Source of the DNA: Brevibacillus antibioticus
Lineage (GTDB): Bacteria; Bacillota; Bacilli; Brevibacillales; Brevibacillaceae
Direction: 5' to 3'
Assembly (NCBI RefSeq): GCF_005217615.1
Contig: NZ_SZNK01000001.1
Span: 2,065,501 to 2,129,500, forward strand
Length of the DNA stretch: 64,000 nt
The position numbers and the translations under genes were made by a program. The number at the start of each line of letters is the position of its first letter. Positions within the stretch are counted from its first letter, which is position 1. The notes beneath the pieces are model-generated. The model ran no database searches and had not been told where the DNA came from. It saw only the letters and a list, made by a program, of their open reading frames with translations. Positions 43,381 to 52,625 of this stretch are shown piece after piece.

Positions 43381-45183
43381 TCACTCCTCGATTTTCTTGG
43401 TGGATGCGAGTTGCTCCAAAAAGAACTGGGAAATCTTTTGATTCATCGTGATGTGATTGTCCAGCTTTTCGGTAAAGTGGCCTTCATCCTCAAAAATGTG
43501 CAAATCGACTTCTTGACCCCTGCCTCTCATGTCTGCTACGAGCTGTTCTGCTTCGCTGACAGGAACACGCGTATCATTGCGCCCGTGGAATACGAGAAGC
43601 GGAGCCGTGATCTTATGGGAATGATTCAAAGGAGCAATTTCTTCAAAAAAGTCATCGTCTTCGCCGAGGAACCCGTACTCGAGCTCACGCAATCTCCTTC
43701 TCCATGCCCCGGTGTTCTCCAAAAAGGTTTTGAAGTGGGAAATCCCTACAATATCAACACCCGCGGCCCACAGATCGGGGTAGTGCGTAAGCGCAGCCAG
43801 TGTCATGAAGCCTCCGTAACTGCGACCCATGATACCAATCGCATTCGGGTCAACACTTGGGCGGTTGCCTAAATCTTTGACCAGCCAAGCCAAATCTGCG
43901 ACAGAATCCATCCGCTTGCGACGATCATCGAGCTGGACATATTCCCGACCATAGCCCATGCTACCGCGAACATTCGGTGCTACCACCGTAAAGCCTTCAT
44001 TCGCTAAAAATTGAAAAACAGGATGATACTCTGGGCGAATTTGGCTCTCTGGCCCGCCATGGGCGTAGACGACGACTGGTTTTTTTTCTGCATGATCAGA
44101 TGTATCTTTGGCATAAAGGAAATACGGCACTTCCAAGCCATCAAATGAGTGAAAGGTGCACAATTCCGGCTCGATGAGTTTATCTTCCAGCACATCGGAT
44201 TGGCCAATATTCGTTACACGGCGGCTGATTTGCTCCGAGATGGTGTACGTCCAGATGTCTCCTGGAAGTGTAGGGCTTTTCAGCGTATAGGCGAGCTGAT
44301 CATCACTCACCCACGCCAAGGAAGAGATCACGCCACGTGGTGCTTCCTCTACCCGCTTCCAACTTTGCTCTGTCAAGGAATAGAGAGCAAGAACGGAGTA
44401 GCCTCCTTCATTGATCGTGAAGGCAAGAAGCGTCTCGTCCGGGGATAATTTGGCCTCCTCGATGTCCCATTTCGAGTCATGCACCAGTTTGTCCAGCTCT
44501 CCTGTACGCAGTGAAAAACGGCACAACGCTTTCGTGTTTTCATCGCGGTCGGTTACAAGATATCCCGTTTGGCCGTCTTCCGACAGTACCAAGGAATGGT
44601 AGCGAGCATGTTTGCTGCAAATGGCGAGCTTTTGTGCTTCCTTCGTTTGCAGATCCAACCAATACAAGCAATTGTCAATGTTGGTTTCCTGCACGCTGAA
44701 AATGAGTCCTGTCCCGTCTGGCAGCCAGCCGATTGGAGTTGTGCGCCCATCGTAACGAAAGACTTCCTCATACGCACCACTCTCGACATCCTGTACGAAA
44801 ATATCAAAGCTACGCGGGTTGCGACGATTGCTGGACCACGCGATCTTTTGCCCACACGGAGACCAGCCTCCTAAATAGTGAAAGTAATCGGGAGCGTCCG
44901 TCAGCGGCTTTACGACTACACCATTGCCGGTCAGCAAAAAGAATTGCTGCCGCTCGTCGCCCTTGTTGTCCATACCGACAATTGTTTTCGTTCCACATGG
45001 GGAATGGTCAACCTCTACTACACGATCAGGCAAAAAGGTCACTTGCTCCGAACTGTTCGCCTCATCATTCCAGCGCCACAACTGCGCGATGCCTGTCAGC
45101 TTCGTTAAAAAGGTAATCTCTCTACGCTGCGGCACCACCTTCAATTGATACGCGGATTTCACTTGCAGAAAGTCCAAAATCAC
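43381..45183 (-). CDS. S9-family peptidase
   Basis: This 600-residue enzyme is related to its neighbour: a beta-propeller N-terminus (GWSPCGQKIAW, LSPDETLLAF) and an alpha/beta-hydrolase C-terminus. The triad is Ser in IMGRSYGGF, Asp in HGRNDTRVP and His in EDEGHFTEK. The start is probably the GTG at 45183, with GGAAAGG 8-9 bases upstream; an ATG at 45192 is too close to that site. It heads the three-peptidase operon downstream of the opp terminator. Confidence 0.88.
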   Translation of the reverse strand: MILDFLQVKSAYQLKVVPQRREITFLTKLTGIAQLWRWNDEANSSEQVTFLPDRVVEVDHSPCGTKTIVGMDNKGDERQQFFLLTGNGVVVKPLTDAPDYFHYLGGWSPCGQKIAWSSNRRNPRSFDIFVQDVESGAYEEVFRYDGRTTPIGWLPDGTGLIFSVQETNIDNCLYWLDLQTKEAQKLAICSKHARYHSLVLSEDGQTGYLVTDRDENTKALCRFSLRTGELDKLVHDSKWDIEEAKLSPDETLLAFTINEGGYSVLALYSLTEQSWKRVEEAPRGVISSLAWVSDDQLAYTLKSPTLPGDIWTYTISEQISRRVTNIGQSDVLEDKLIEPELCTFHSFDGLEVPYFLYAKDTSDHAEKKPVVVYAHGGPESQIRPEYHPVFQFLANEGFTVVAPNVRGSMGYGREYVQLDDRRKRMDSVADLAWLVKDLGNRPSVDPNAIGIMGRSYGGFMTLAALTHYPDLWAAGVDIVGISHFKTFLENTGAWRRRLRELEYGFLGEDDDFFEEIAPLNHSHKITAPLLVFHGRNDTRVPVSEAEQLVADMRGRGQEVDLHIFEDEGHFTEKLDNHITMNQKISQFFLEQLASTKKIEE

Positions 45184-45233
45184 GAGAATCATCCTTTCCT
45201 CTTTTGCTACTTGTACGTTGGAGTATGTAAAGA

Positions 45234-45262
45234 GAAAAAAGAGGAGAAGCTCCTCTTTTTTT
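45234..45262. terminator. Rho-independent terminator between oppA and the peptidase genes
   Basis: GAGGAG-AAG-CTCCTC flanked by A-run and T-run gives a long hairpin with U-tracts in both directions. It ends the opp operon at oppA. Confidence 0.8.
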
Positions 45263-46891
45263 CTATTTCTTTGTTGCCCAGCGAGCGCTAGGGAACGCGT
45301 TGACTGGGAAAGTGAGACCTTCTAAATTCGGTTTCACCAAATAGTTTTGCTGGTAGTGGTAGACTGGCATGAACGGCATTTCATCCATCAAAACGGCTTC
45401 TGCCTGATGAAGCAATTCCATACGCTTGTTCGGGTCTTGCTCAACTTTTGCCGCCATATTCAACTGATCATACTCTTTGTTCACCCAACCCGTACGGTTG
45501 TTCGGGCTTTCACCCAAATAGTAGTCAAGGTTAAATGAAGGGTCGTTGATTTGACCTACCCAGCCCATACGGCCCATTTGATAGTTCTTTTGTTTGGTTG
45601 TATCCAGATACACTTTCCACTCTTGGTTTGTCATTTTCACTTCTACGCCCAAGTTTTTCTTGAGCATTTCTTGGATCGCTTGTGCTATTTTCTTGTGGCT
45701 TTCATCAGTGTTGTACATGAGTGTAACTTCTGGCAGCGTAGACCAGCCTTCTTCTTGCATACCTTCAGCCAACAACTTCTTCGCTGCTTCGTAATCTTCT
45801 TTGAAGTAGTCTCCGCCCTCTTCGCGGAAGTCTTTACCGTTTGGTTGCATCGCTCCACGCGGAACCATGGAGTAAGCTGGTGTTTCTCCACCTTGGCTCA
45901 CCATTTCTGACAGGGCTTTACGGTCGAGCGACATGGCGAATGCTTTGCGAACCTTTTTATTCGTAAATGGCTCCTTCGTTACGTTAAACATGTACATGTA
46001 GGTACCGTAGTAAGGAACGGATTTAAAGTCTGGGCTCGATTTTTCTTGCGCGAGAATGTCAGATGGCATCTCTTTGTTGAAGTCGAGCTCACCGCTCTTG
46101 TACATCTGATAAGCAGTCGTGGCGTCATTCACCATTTTCCAGGTGATCTTTTCCATTTTTACGTCCGCTTTGTTCCAATAATGCTCGTTCTTTTCTACCA
46201 CGAGCTCGGAGTCATGCTTCCATGAAACAAGCTTGTAAGCACCGTTTGAGATGTAGGTATCTGCATTTGCTGCCCATTTTGGAGTGGCTTCTGCCTGCTT
46301 CTTGTTGATTGGGTGCCAGTAACGGGTAGCCAGCATTTTATCAAAGTACGATGTAGGAGCAACCAGCTCGATTTCGAGCGTTTTTGCATCCACGGCCTTG
46401 ATGCCCACGTCTTCTGCTTTTCCTGTGCCCTTGTTGTACGCCTCTGCTCCTTTAATGTAATAGAGCAAGTAAGCCGTAGTCGAAGCAGTTGCTGGATCAA
46501 GATGCTTCATATACGTGAAAACAAAATCCTCGGCTGTCACTGGCTCGCCGTTGGTCCATTTCACATCATCGCGCAAAATGAACGTGTACTTCAGCTTGTC
46601 ATCCGACAGCTTCACTTCCTTGGCTTGTCCTAGAATCGGATTACCGTCCTTATCCTTGGTGTACAAGCCTTCGCCCAAGTGATCCATGATCCAGAAGGAC
46701 GTGGTATCCGTCGAGGTGAGCGGGTTCAAGTCTGGCGGCTCAGACTTGGCATTGAACGCGACTTCTTGTTTGGCAGCAGCGCCTGGGGTAGTGGTACCAC
46801 CAGTCGATGCTGACTCGCCACTTCCGCCGCAACCAGCCAGAGCCGGAATGACGAGCGAGAGCGACAGGGCAAAGGTAGCTAATTTCTTCAC
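45263..46891 (-). CDS. oppA: Peptide ABC transporter substrate-binding lipoprotein (OppA-like)
   Basis: This 542-residue binding protein of SBP family 5 captures oligopeptides outside the membrane. The lipobox is IPALAGC. Typical blocks are KSEPPDLNPLTSTDT, YTFILRDDVKWTNGEPVTAEDFVFTYMK (seen in pieces) and KVRKAFAMSLDRKAL. It is the last gene of the operon and has a GTG start with GGGGG upstream. It works with OppBCDF encoded just before it. Peptide preference is unknown. Confidence 0.92.
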   Translation of the reverse strand: MKKLATFALSLSLVIPALAGCGGSGESASTGGTTTPGAAAKQEVAFNAKSEPPDLNPLTSTDTTSFWIMDHLGEGLYTKDKDGNPILGQAKEVKLSDDKLKYTFILRDDVKWTNGEPVTAEDFVFTYMKHLDPATASTTAYLLYYIKGAEAYNKGTGKAEDVGIKAVDAKTLEIELVAPTSYFDKMLATRYWHPINKKQAEATPKWAANADTYISNGAYKLVSWKHDSELVVEKNEHYWNKADVKMEKITWKMVNDATTAYQMYKSGELDFNKEMPSDILAQEKSSPDFKSVPYYGTYMYMFNVTKEPFTNKKVRKAFAMSLDRKALSEMVSQGGETPAYSMVPRGAMQPNGKDFREEGGDYFKEDYEAAKKLLAEGMQEEGWSTLPEVTLMYNTDESHKKIAQAIQEMLKKNLGVEVKMTNQEWKVYLDTTKQKNYQMGRMGWVGQINDPSFNLDYYLGESPNNRTGWVNKEYDQLNMAAKVEQDPNKRMELLHQAEAVLMDEMPFMPVYHYQQNYLVKPNLEGLTFPVNAFPSARWATKK

Positions 46892-46927
46892 GTTGTTTCC
46901 CCCTATATATTAAGATAGAAAATCGAA

Positions 46928-47875
46928 CTACTGATAGAGATGACAAGCAACCCAATGGTTCGGTGCGGCTTCCTGCCATTCAGGAACCTGTGCCGCGCAT
47001 TGCTCCACGGCCTTTGGGCATCTTGTTCGGAAAACACAACCGCTTGGAGCGTTGGCAGGACTCGGCAAATCGCCCTGCAAAATGATGCGCTCCCGCTTGA
47101 TTGTCGGATCAGGAATCGGAATCGAGGACAGCAATGCTTGTGTATATGGATGAAGTGGCTTTGCGTACAACTCGAAGCTGTTTGCCATTTCTACCATTTT
47201 GCCGAGGTACATTACTCCGATTCGAGTGGAAATGTGCTTCACCATGGACAGATCGTGTGCGATAAACAAGTAAGTCAGCCCCCTGTCCTGCTGCAAGTCT
47301 TCTAATAGATTCACGACCTGCGCTTGAATCGACACATCAAGCGCAGAAATCGGTTCATCCGCGATGATAAATTCCGGCTCGACTGCAAGTGCTCGGGCAA
47401 TCCCGATCCGCTGTCTTTGACCTCCGCTGAATTCATGGGGGAATCGATTCGCATGTTCCTTAGACAAACCAACCAGCTCCAGCAATTCTTTGACCCGATC
47501 CGCTCTTGCGCCACGGGACAAGCCGTGAATATCCAAGCCCTCCGCAATAATATCCATGACGGTCATGCGTGGATTCAGACTTGCTTGCGGATCTTGAAAA
47601 ATCATTTGGACGTCGCGGTGGAACTGCTCTGCCTCTTTTCCCTTTAGACGGTGGGCATTTTTACCTTTGAACAAGACTTCTCCGTCTGTATTTTCATAGA
47701 GGCGAATCATCGTTCTGCCCAACGTCGACTTGCCGCAGCCGCTCTCTCCGACAAGCCCGAGCGTCTCACCGCGATTAATGCTGAAAGTCACGCCGTCGAC
47801 TGCCTTTAGCGTAATCCCATTACCGATCTCAAAATGCTTTTTTAGATTTTTGACTTCAACCAACGCTTGGCTCAT
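46928..47875 (-). CDS. oppF: Oligopeptide ABC transporter ATP-binding protein (OppF-like)
   Basis: This 315-residue ATPase has Walker [10 protein letters not shown], the LSGGQRQR-like signature [15 protein letters not shown], and Walker [13 protein letters not shown]. The C-terminal oligopeptide/dipeptide extension is [15 protein letters not shown], whose cysteines may hold an iron-sulfur cluster, as in OppDF. It starts directly after the oppD stop (TAG then ATG). It pairs with OppD. Confidence 0.93.
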   Translation of the reverse strand: MSQALVEVKNLKKHFEIGNGITLKAVDGVTFSINRGETLGLVGESGCGKSTLGRTMIRLYENTDGEVLFKGKNAHRLKGKEAEQFHRDVQMIFQDPQASLNPRMTVMDIIAEGLDIHGLSRGARADRVKELLELVGLSKEHANRFPHEFSGGQRQRIGIARALAVEPEFIIADEPISALDVSIQAQVVNLLEDLQQDRGLTYLFIAHDLSMVKHISTRIGVMYLGKMVEMANSFELYAKPLHPYTQALLSSIPIPDPTIKRERIILQGDLPSPANAPSGCVFRTRCPKAVEQCAAQVPEWQEAAPNHWVACHLYQ

Positions 47876-48895
47876 CTACGTCTGCCTCCCTGCTGCGACC
47901 AGTTCTTCCCGCTTCGGTGCCCGTGGATCATGTAGCCAACATGCAGCTTGGTGACCCTCGGTGAATGTGGAAGCGTCCGGCATTTGCTGCTCACATATTT
48001 CCATAGCAAACTGACAACGCGGAGCGAACGGACAACCTTTTGGCGGGTGGAATAAATCTGGCGGCGTTCCCTCAATCGGTACCAGTCGTTCCTTTTCCAC
48101 GCCATCGATCCGCGGCAGAGAGCGCATCAAGCCCCATGTATACGGATGCTTCGGATTTGCGAAAATATCTTCTACCTTGCCTGTTTCCACCACAATTCCT
48201 GCATACATGACCACGGCCCGGTGCGCGATTTCGGCTACGACACCCAAGTCATGAGTAATCATCACGATAGAGAGCTGCTGCTTTTCCTGTAATTCTTTAA
48301 GCAAGTCCAGGATTTGTGCTTGAATCGTTACATCTAATGCTGTCGTCGGTTCATCTGCAATGACGAGCTTTGGATTATTGGCGAGTGCAATGGCGATGAC
48401 GACACGTTGCCGCATTCCCCCGGAAAACTCATGCGGGTATTGATCGACCCGTTTTTCCGGATCAGGGATACCGACCAGTCGAAGCATCTCCATCGCTTTT
48501 GTACGCGCTTCTTCTTTGCTGACCTGCTGGGTACGAACAAATCCCTCTACGATCTGGGCGCCGACCCTCATCGTCGGGTTCAATGCCGTCATCGGGTCCT
48601 GGAAAACCATCCCGATCTCAGCTCCACGAACCGAAAGCAATTCCTTCTTGCTCATCCCCGTGATGACTTTTCCGTCAAAACGAATCTGACCATCCACGAT
48701 TCTTCCCGGCGGGTTCGGGATCAAGCCCATGATTGCTTGGGCGGTTACACTCTTCCCACAGCCGCTCTCTCCCACTACCGCAAGCGTCTCGCCACGATCA
48801 ACATGAAAGGTAACTCCCCGTACAGCCTGTACCTCTCCACCGTACGTTTTGAAATGTACGCGGAGGTTTTCTACTTGTAGCAAATGATCCGCCAT
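47876..48895 (-). CDS. oppD: Oligopeptide ABC transporter ATP-binding protein (OppD-like)
   Basis: This 339-residue ATPase has Walker [10 protein letters not shown], signature FSGGMRQRVVIAIAL, Walker B LVIADEPTTALD, and the C-terminal GCPFAPRCQFAMEIC with cysteines shared by OppD proteins. The ATG at 48895 has AGGAGG 7 bases upstream; the longer frame adds 30 unrelated residues overlapping oppC. It is third in the operon. Confidence 0.93.
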   Translation of the reverse strand: MADHLLQVENLRVHFKTYGGEVQAVRGVTFHVDRGETLAVVGESGCGKSVTAQAIMGLIPNPPGRIVDGQIRFDGKVITGMSKKELLSVRGAEIGMVFQDPMTALNPTMRVGAQIVEGFVRTQQVSKEEARTKAMEMLRLVGIPDPEKRVDQYPHEFSGGMRQRVVIAIALANNPKLVIADEPTTALDVTIQAQILDLLKELQEKQQLSIVMITHDLGVVAEIAHRAVVMYAGIVVETGKVEDIFANPKHPYTWGLMRSLPRIDGVEKERLVPIEGTPPDLFHPPKGCPFAPRCQFAMEICEQQMPDASTFTEGHQAACWLHDPRAPKREELVAAGRQT

Positions 48896-48923
48896 GTCTG
48901 ATCCTCCTATCTGCGTGGCGAGG

Positions 48924-49868
48924 TTACTCGCGAATTCTTGGGTCCAATGCGTCCTGCAAGCCATCACCGAAAACGTTGAAGGCAAACATCGTCAAAGAAA
49001 TCATCAGGGCCGGGAAGAAAAGTCTCCACCAATCCCCTGTCAAAATGACGCCGAGTGCATCGTTAGTCATCGTACCCCAGCTAGCGATTGGCGCTTGCAC
49101 ACCCAAGCCCAAGAAGCTGAGGAAAGATTCTGCAAATATCGCCGACGGAATGGTAAACGTCAAGTTCACGATGATGACTCCGATGGTATTCGGAATCAGG
49201 TGTCGCAACAGAATGCGAGGGAATTTGGCACCCAGCACTTGCGCTGCCATGATGAACTCCTGGTTTTTCAATTGCAGGATTTGTCCCCGTACGAGACGAG
49301 CCATCCCTACCCATCCGGTTGCAGACAACGCGATGATAATGGTAACAATTCCAGGCTCCATGACAACCATCAGCATGATCACCACGAGCAAGTACGGCAG
49401 TCCGTACAAGACCTCGATCAATCGCATGATGATGGTATCGATTCGGTCTCCCTTTTTGCCTCGACCGGCCATGTATCCGGCAATACCGCCGACGGTCACC
49501 CCGATGACCAAATCAATTAACGCTGCCGATATTCCGATAATCAGTGAAATCCGCGCTCCGTACCATGTTCGTGAAAACATGTCGCGCCCCAGCTCATCTG
49601 TTCCGAACCAATGCTCGCTCGAAATTTCCTGATTCGCATTCAAGAGACTCTGATCGGAATAGCTATACGGAACGAGATGTGGACCAATGATCGCCATGGC
49701 TATCAGCAAAACAATCAGGGTCAAACCCACCATGGCCAGCTTGTTTCTAACGAGCTTTCTCGCTACTTGTTGAAAATGAGTCAGGCTCGGTCGCATCTGG
49801 GCGATCTGTCCATCTGCTTTTTGAGCTCTAGGTCGAAACAACTCATTTACTGATTGATCTACCGCCAT
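48924..49868 (-). CDS. oppC: Oligopeptide ABC transporter permease (OppC-like)
   Basis: This 314-residue membrane protein has an N-terminal cytoplasmic segment, about six transmembrane helices, and the EAA loop AAQVLGAKFPRILLRHLIPN typical of OppC/DppC. SSEHWFGTDELGRDMFSR is the other hallmark. It starts 3 bases after the oppB stop and pairs with OppB. Confidence 0.93.
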   Translation of the reverse strand: MAVDQSVNELFRPRAQKADGQIAQMRPSLTHFQQVARKLVRNKLAMVGLTLIVLLIAMAIIGPHLVPYSYSDQSLLNANQEISSEHWFGTDELGRDMFSRTWYGARISLIIGISAALIDLVIGVTVGGIAGYMAGRGKKGDRIDTIIMRLIEVLYGLPYLLVVIMLMVVMEPGIVTIIIALSATGWVGMARLVRGQILQLKNQEFIMAAQVLGAKFPRILLRHLIPNTIGVIIVNLTFTIPSAIFAESFLSFLGLGVQAPIASWGTMTNDALGVILTGDWWRLFFPALMISLTMFAFNVFGDGLQDALDPRIRE

Positions 49869-49871
49869 TGG

Positions 49872-50804
49872 CTACCTCCCCCTACTCGATAGTTTAATTC
49901 GTGGATCGATGAACATATAGGCCAGGTCAATCAAGAAGATAATGAGCACCAGGATGGCACTGTAGAATACTGTCGTTCCCAAAATAACAGGATAATCCCG
50001 ATTGAAAATCCCATCGACGAAGTACTTCCCGATGCCCGGTACCGCAAAAATCTTTTCGACGACGAACGTTCCCGTTAACAAACTCGCGATAAGCGGTCCC
50101 ATAAATGTGACAATTGGCAAAATCGCGTTGCGGATTCCATGTTTGATCACTATCAGAAAAGTCGGAATTCCTTTCGCCTCAGCGGTCCGTATATAGTTCT
50201 GGTTCATCACGTCGATCATGCTCGTACGCATATAGCGTGTAATGATCGCTAAAGGTCCAAAAGCAAGTGCGAGTGAAGGCAGAACCGAGTGTTTCCAGCT
50301 GGTAAGCGTCGCTACTGGGAATAACGGCCATTTGATTGCCAAGTAATTAATGAGCAATGGCGCCATGATGAAGCTGGGTACAGCAATTCCTAATACAGCC
50401 ATGACCATTGCCGTATAATCAATCCAGGTATTTCGGTTTAATGCCGCAATTGTTCCGAATAAAAGTCCGAAAAAAAGGGCAACCGCTATCGCTTGCAAAC
50501 CGATCAGTGCAGATGCTCCGAAGCCATCCTTGATCATATCATTGACACCGCGTGTCTCCGATTTAATAGAAGGTCCTAAATCGAGCATGACCAAACTTTT
50601 TAGATAAAGCAAATACTGCATTGGCAGTGGTTCATCCAAATTGTATTTGGCACGCAGATTCAACAAAATTTGCTCGGGCAATTGATCTGATTCTGACGCG
50701 AATGGATCTCCAGGGATCATATGCATCAGGCTAAAGGTCAACGTTACAATAATCCACAAGGTGAGTACCATCATCAGAATTCTTTTAAGTAAATAACGTG
50801 ACAT
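49872..50804 (-). CDS. oppB: Oligopeptide ABC transporter permease (OppB-like)
   Basis: This 310-residue permease is the first gene of oppBCDFA. It has about six transmembrane helices, the N-terminal family pattern RYLLKRILMMVLTLWII, and the EAA loop RTAEAKGIPTFLIVIKHGIR. A long leader (about 100 bases) separates it from a near-consensus promoter. It forms the channel with OppC. Confidence 0.93.
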   Translation of the reverse strand: MSRYLLKRILMMVLTLWIIVTLTFSLMHMIPGDPFASESDQLPEQILLNLRAKYNLDEPLPMQYLLYLKSLVMLDLGPSIKSETRGVNDMIKDGFGASALIGLQAIAVALFFGLLFGTIAALNRNTWIDYTAMVMAVLGIAVPSFIMAPLLINYLAIKWPLFPVATLTSWKHSVLPSLALAFGPLAIITRYMRTSMIDVMNQNYIRTAEAKGIPTFLIVIKHGIRNAILPIVTFMGPLIASLLTGTFVVEKIFAVPGIGKYFVDGIFNRDYPVILGTTVFYSAILVLIIFLIDLAYMFIDPRIKLSSRGR

Positions 50805-50880
50805 CTTATAAGAGCCCCCTAGTCCAGACTTGCAAAAAGATTAAGAAAATTCAACATTCCCTCCTTTTGAGAAATCTTTA

Positions 50881-51044
50881 ACGGAAATTGACCTAAAACA
50901 TTCCTTAATTCAACAATATAGTACCGTAATTATTTAATGTCAATTCTGATTTTTTTATTTTTTACGTCGATTCATAAAGGAATTTGTTGAAAGTTGTCAA
51001 ATATAAAACAATTAATACGGAAATTTTCCCTAAAACATCCCTAT
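50881..51044. promoter_or_regulatory. Promoter of opp and a pair of direct repeats in the divergent region
   Basis: The 50805-51202 gap is AT-rich and holds no gene. On the minus strand TTGACA (50938-50943), a 17-base spacer and TATATT (50915-50920) form a near-consensus promoter for oppB. A repeat reading ACGGAAATT..CCTAAAAC followed by ATYCCTWA occurs at 50881-50907, just downstream of the expected start point, and again at 51017-51044. These are candidate sites for the divergent regulator at 51203. Confidence 0.65.
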
Positions 51045-51202
51045 TTACAACTTCGTGGTCGCTTACAGCTCGCTTGCCCATTTGATGGGTTATATTCAAT
51101 CTACATAAGAAAGACTGACATACTAGAATACCGAAATAAGGATGGATCTCCTTCCTAACAAATGGTTTATTCCGTAGTTTAACTTTTTTGGAGGACATTT
51201 TG

Positions 51203-52510
51203 ATGATAAAAGTTGGCATAGTCGGTCCAAAAGATTCCGTAGATGCGATGGTAGCTGTGGGACGTGAGTTTTCCGATCACATCCTGCTCACCTCCTTTAT
51301 TTATCAAGGAGTGGAGCAAGTACCTACCTATGTTGCCGAAAATGATCTGGAAACAGACATCTGGTTTTTCTCTGGAGTCGCTCCCTACTCGATGGCGAAA
51401 GCGCATATAGGCAAGAAAAAAGCCTTTTATCCGCAAGTCAATTCAAGCGTCCTGACCAAAGTATTGCTCGAATTGGTCTACCGCGATGGCTTGTCTTTAG
51501 ATCGCGTGAGCTTCGATACCATTTCGGAAGCGCATTTTCGTGAGACGTTAGAAGAATTGGGCCTGCACTGTGAGAATCCATACCTAAAGCCGTATAAAGA
51601 ATTCCGAAAGAGAGCTGAATTGGTAGCCTATCACACCCGCCTGATCCAGGAAGGCAAGGTAGACGCTTGTGTCACTGGAACGCTTTTCGTCACCGAAGAA
51701 TTACAGCGACAAGGAATCAGCGTATACCGAATGGGCTTCACGCGCTTCATATTTCGAGAGATTTTCAAGCAAATTCTGCAAGAGGGTGAAACGCTCCACT
51801 TCAAGCGCTCCCAAATTGCTGTTCAATTGATTGAGGTATCCGACATGGAAAAGCTCGTAAATGAACCTACAAACGCATACGAGCTGCGGCGCCTCGACTT
51901 GAAGCTGCAAGAGCTCGTACTCGATTACACAGAGTCGATTTCCGGTAGCTTCGTCGCGGTCGGCAATTCCAAGTTCATTATTTTTTCTACTCGTGGATCA
52001 TATGAAGACAATCCAGATTTTCACCCCACGATCCTTTTGAAAAAAATCAAGCTGCTCACCCATTCGCATGCGAATATGGGTATCGGCTTTGGTGTCACAG
52101 CATTGTCTGCCGAGCGCAATGCACAGCTCGCTCTCGGTCACGCCAAAAACCATAAGGATTCCGTGATCCTCGTTGATCATGACGGTTCGATTGAAGGACC
52201 GCTGCGTCAGCCGAACAGCATCAGCTACGAATATTGGACACAGGACAAAGAAATCAGCGAAAGTCTAAAAAAAGCCGGTGTCAGTATTACAACGTTTAAC
52301 AAAATCATTTCTGTCCAAAAAGCATTGGGGCAAAAATATATTAGTGCATCGATGATTGCGGAATGGATGGGGATGACTCCTCGCAACGCGCGAAGAATAT
52401 TAAGTGATTTGGCAGAGCACAACATCATTGAACAAATCGGGGAAGAAACACCTACGAACCGAGGCCGACCGCGAAAAATTTATCGTGTGTTGCCCTCCCC
52501 TTCCTCTTGA
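51203..52510 (+). CDS. Transcriptional regulator with GGDEF-like middle and winged-helix C-terminus, divergent from opp
   Basis: This is a 435-residue protein. Residues 1-190 form an alpha/beta sensor-like domain starting IKVGIVGPKDSVD. The middle (about 240-335) resembles a degenerate nucleotide-cyclase/GGDEF-like fold (MGIGFGVTALSAERNAQLAL), as in CdaR-type regulators. The C-terminus is a winged helix (SMIAEWMGMTPRNARRIL), followed by RGRPRKIYRV, an AT-hook-like wing. The ATG at 51203 has GGAGG 9 bases upstream. It is divergent from oppBCDFA with repeats between, so it most likely controls opp. It lacks catalytic GGDEF residues. Confidence 0.75.
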   Translation: MIKVGIVGPKDSVDAMVAVGREFSDHILLTSFIYQGVEQVPTYVAENDLETDIWFFSGVAPYSMAKAHIGKKKAFYPQVNSSVLTKVLLELVYRDGLSLDRVSFDTISEAHFRETLEELGLHCENPYLKPYKEFRKRAELVAYHTRLIQEGKVDACVTGTLFVTEELQRQGISVYRMGFTRFIFREIFKQILQEGETLHFKRSQIAVQLIEVSDMEKLVNEPTNAYELRRLDLKLQELVLDYTESISGSFVAVGNSKFIIFSTRGSYEDNPDFHPTILLKKIKLLTHSHANMGIGFGVTALSAERNAQLALGHAKNHKDSVILVDHDGSIEGPLRQPNSISYEYWTQDKEISESLKKAGVSITTFNKIISVQKALGQKYISASMIAEWMGMTPRNARRILSDLAEHNIIEQIGEETPTNRGRPRKIYRVLPSPSS

Positions 52511-52522
52511 TTTTTTTTCGCC

Positions 52523-52585
52523 AAAAAGCGTAAGCCTGTGATTTCGGGAAAATGCCTTTTTCCGATTACCGCTTACGCTTTTTTC
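52523..52585. terminator. Strong bidirectional terminator
   Basis: AAAAAGCGTAAGC and GCTTACGCTTTTT form a 13-bp perfect stem with a 35-base loop that can itself fold. It lies between convergent genes. Confidence 0.8.
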
Positions 52586-52625
52586 TTTTCGATTGCTCTC
52601 TTGCTAGAAATTATACGAGGTCCCT

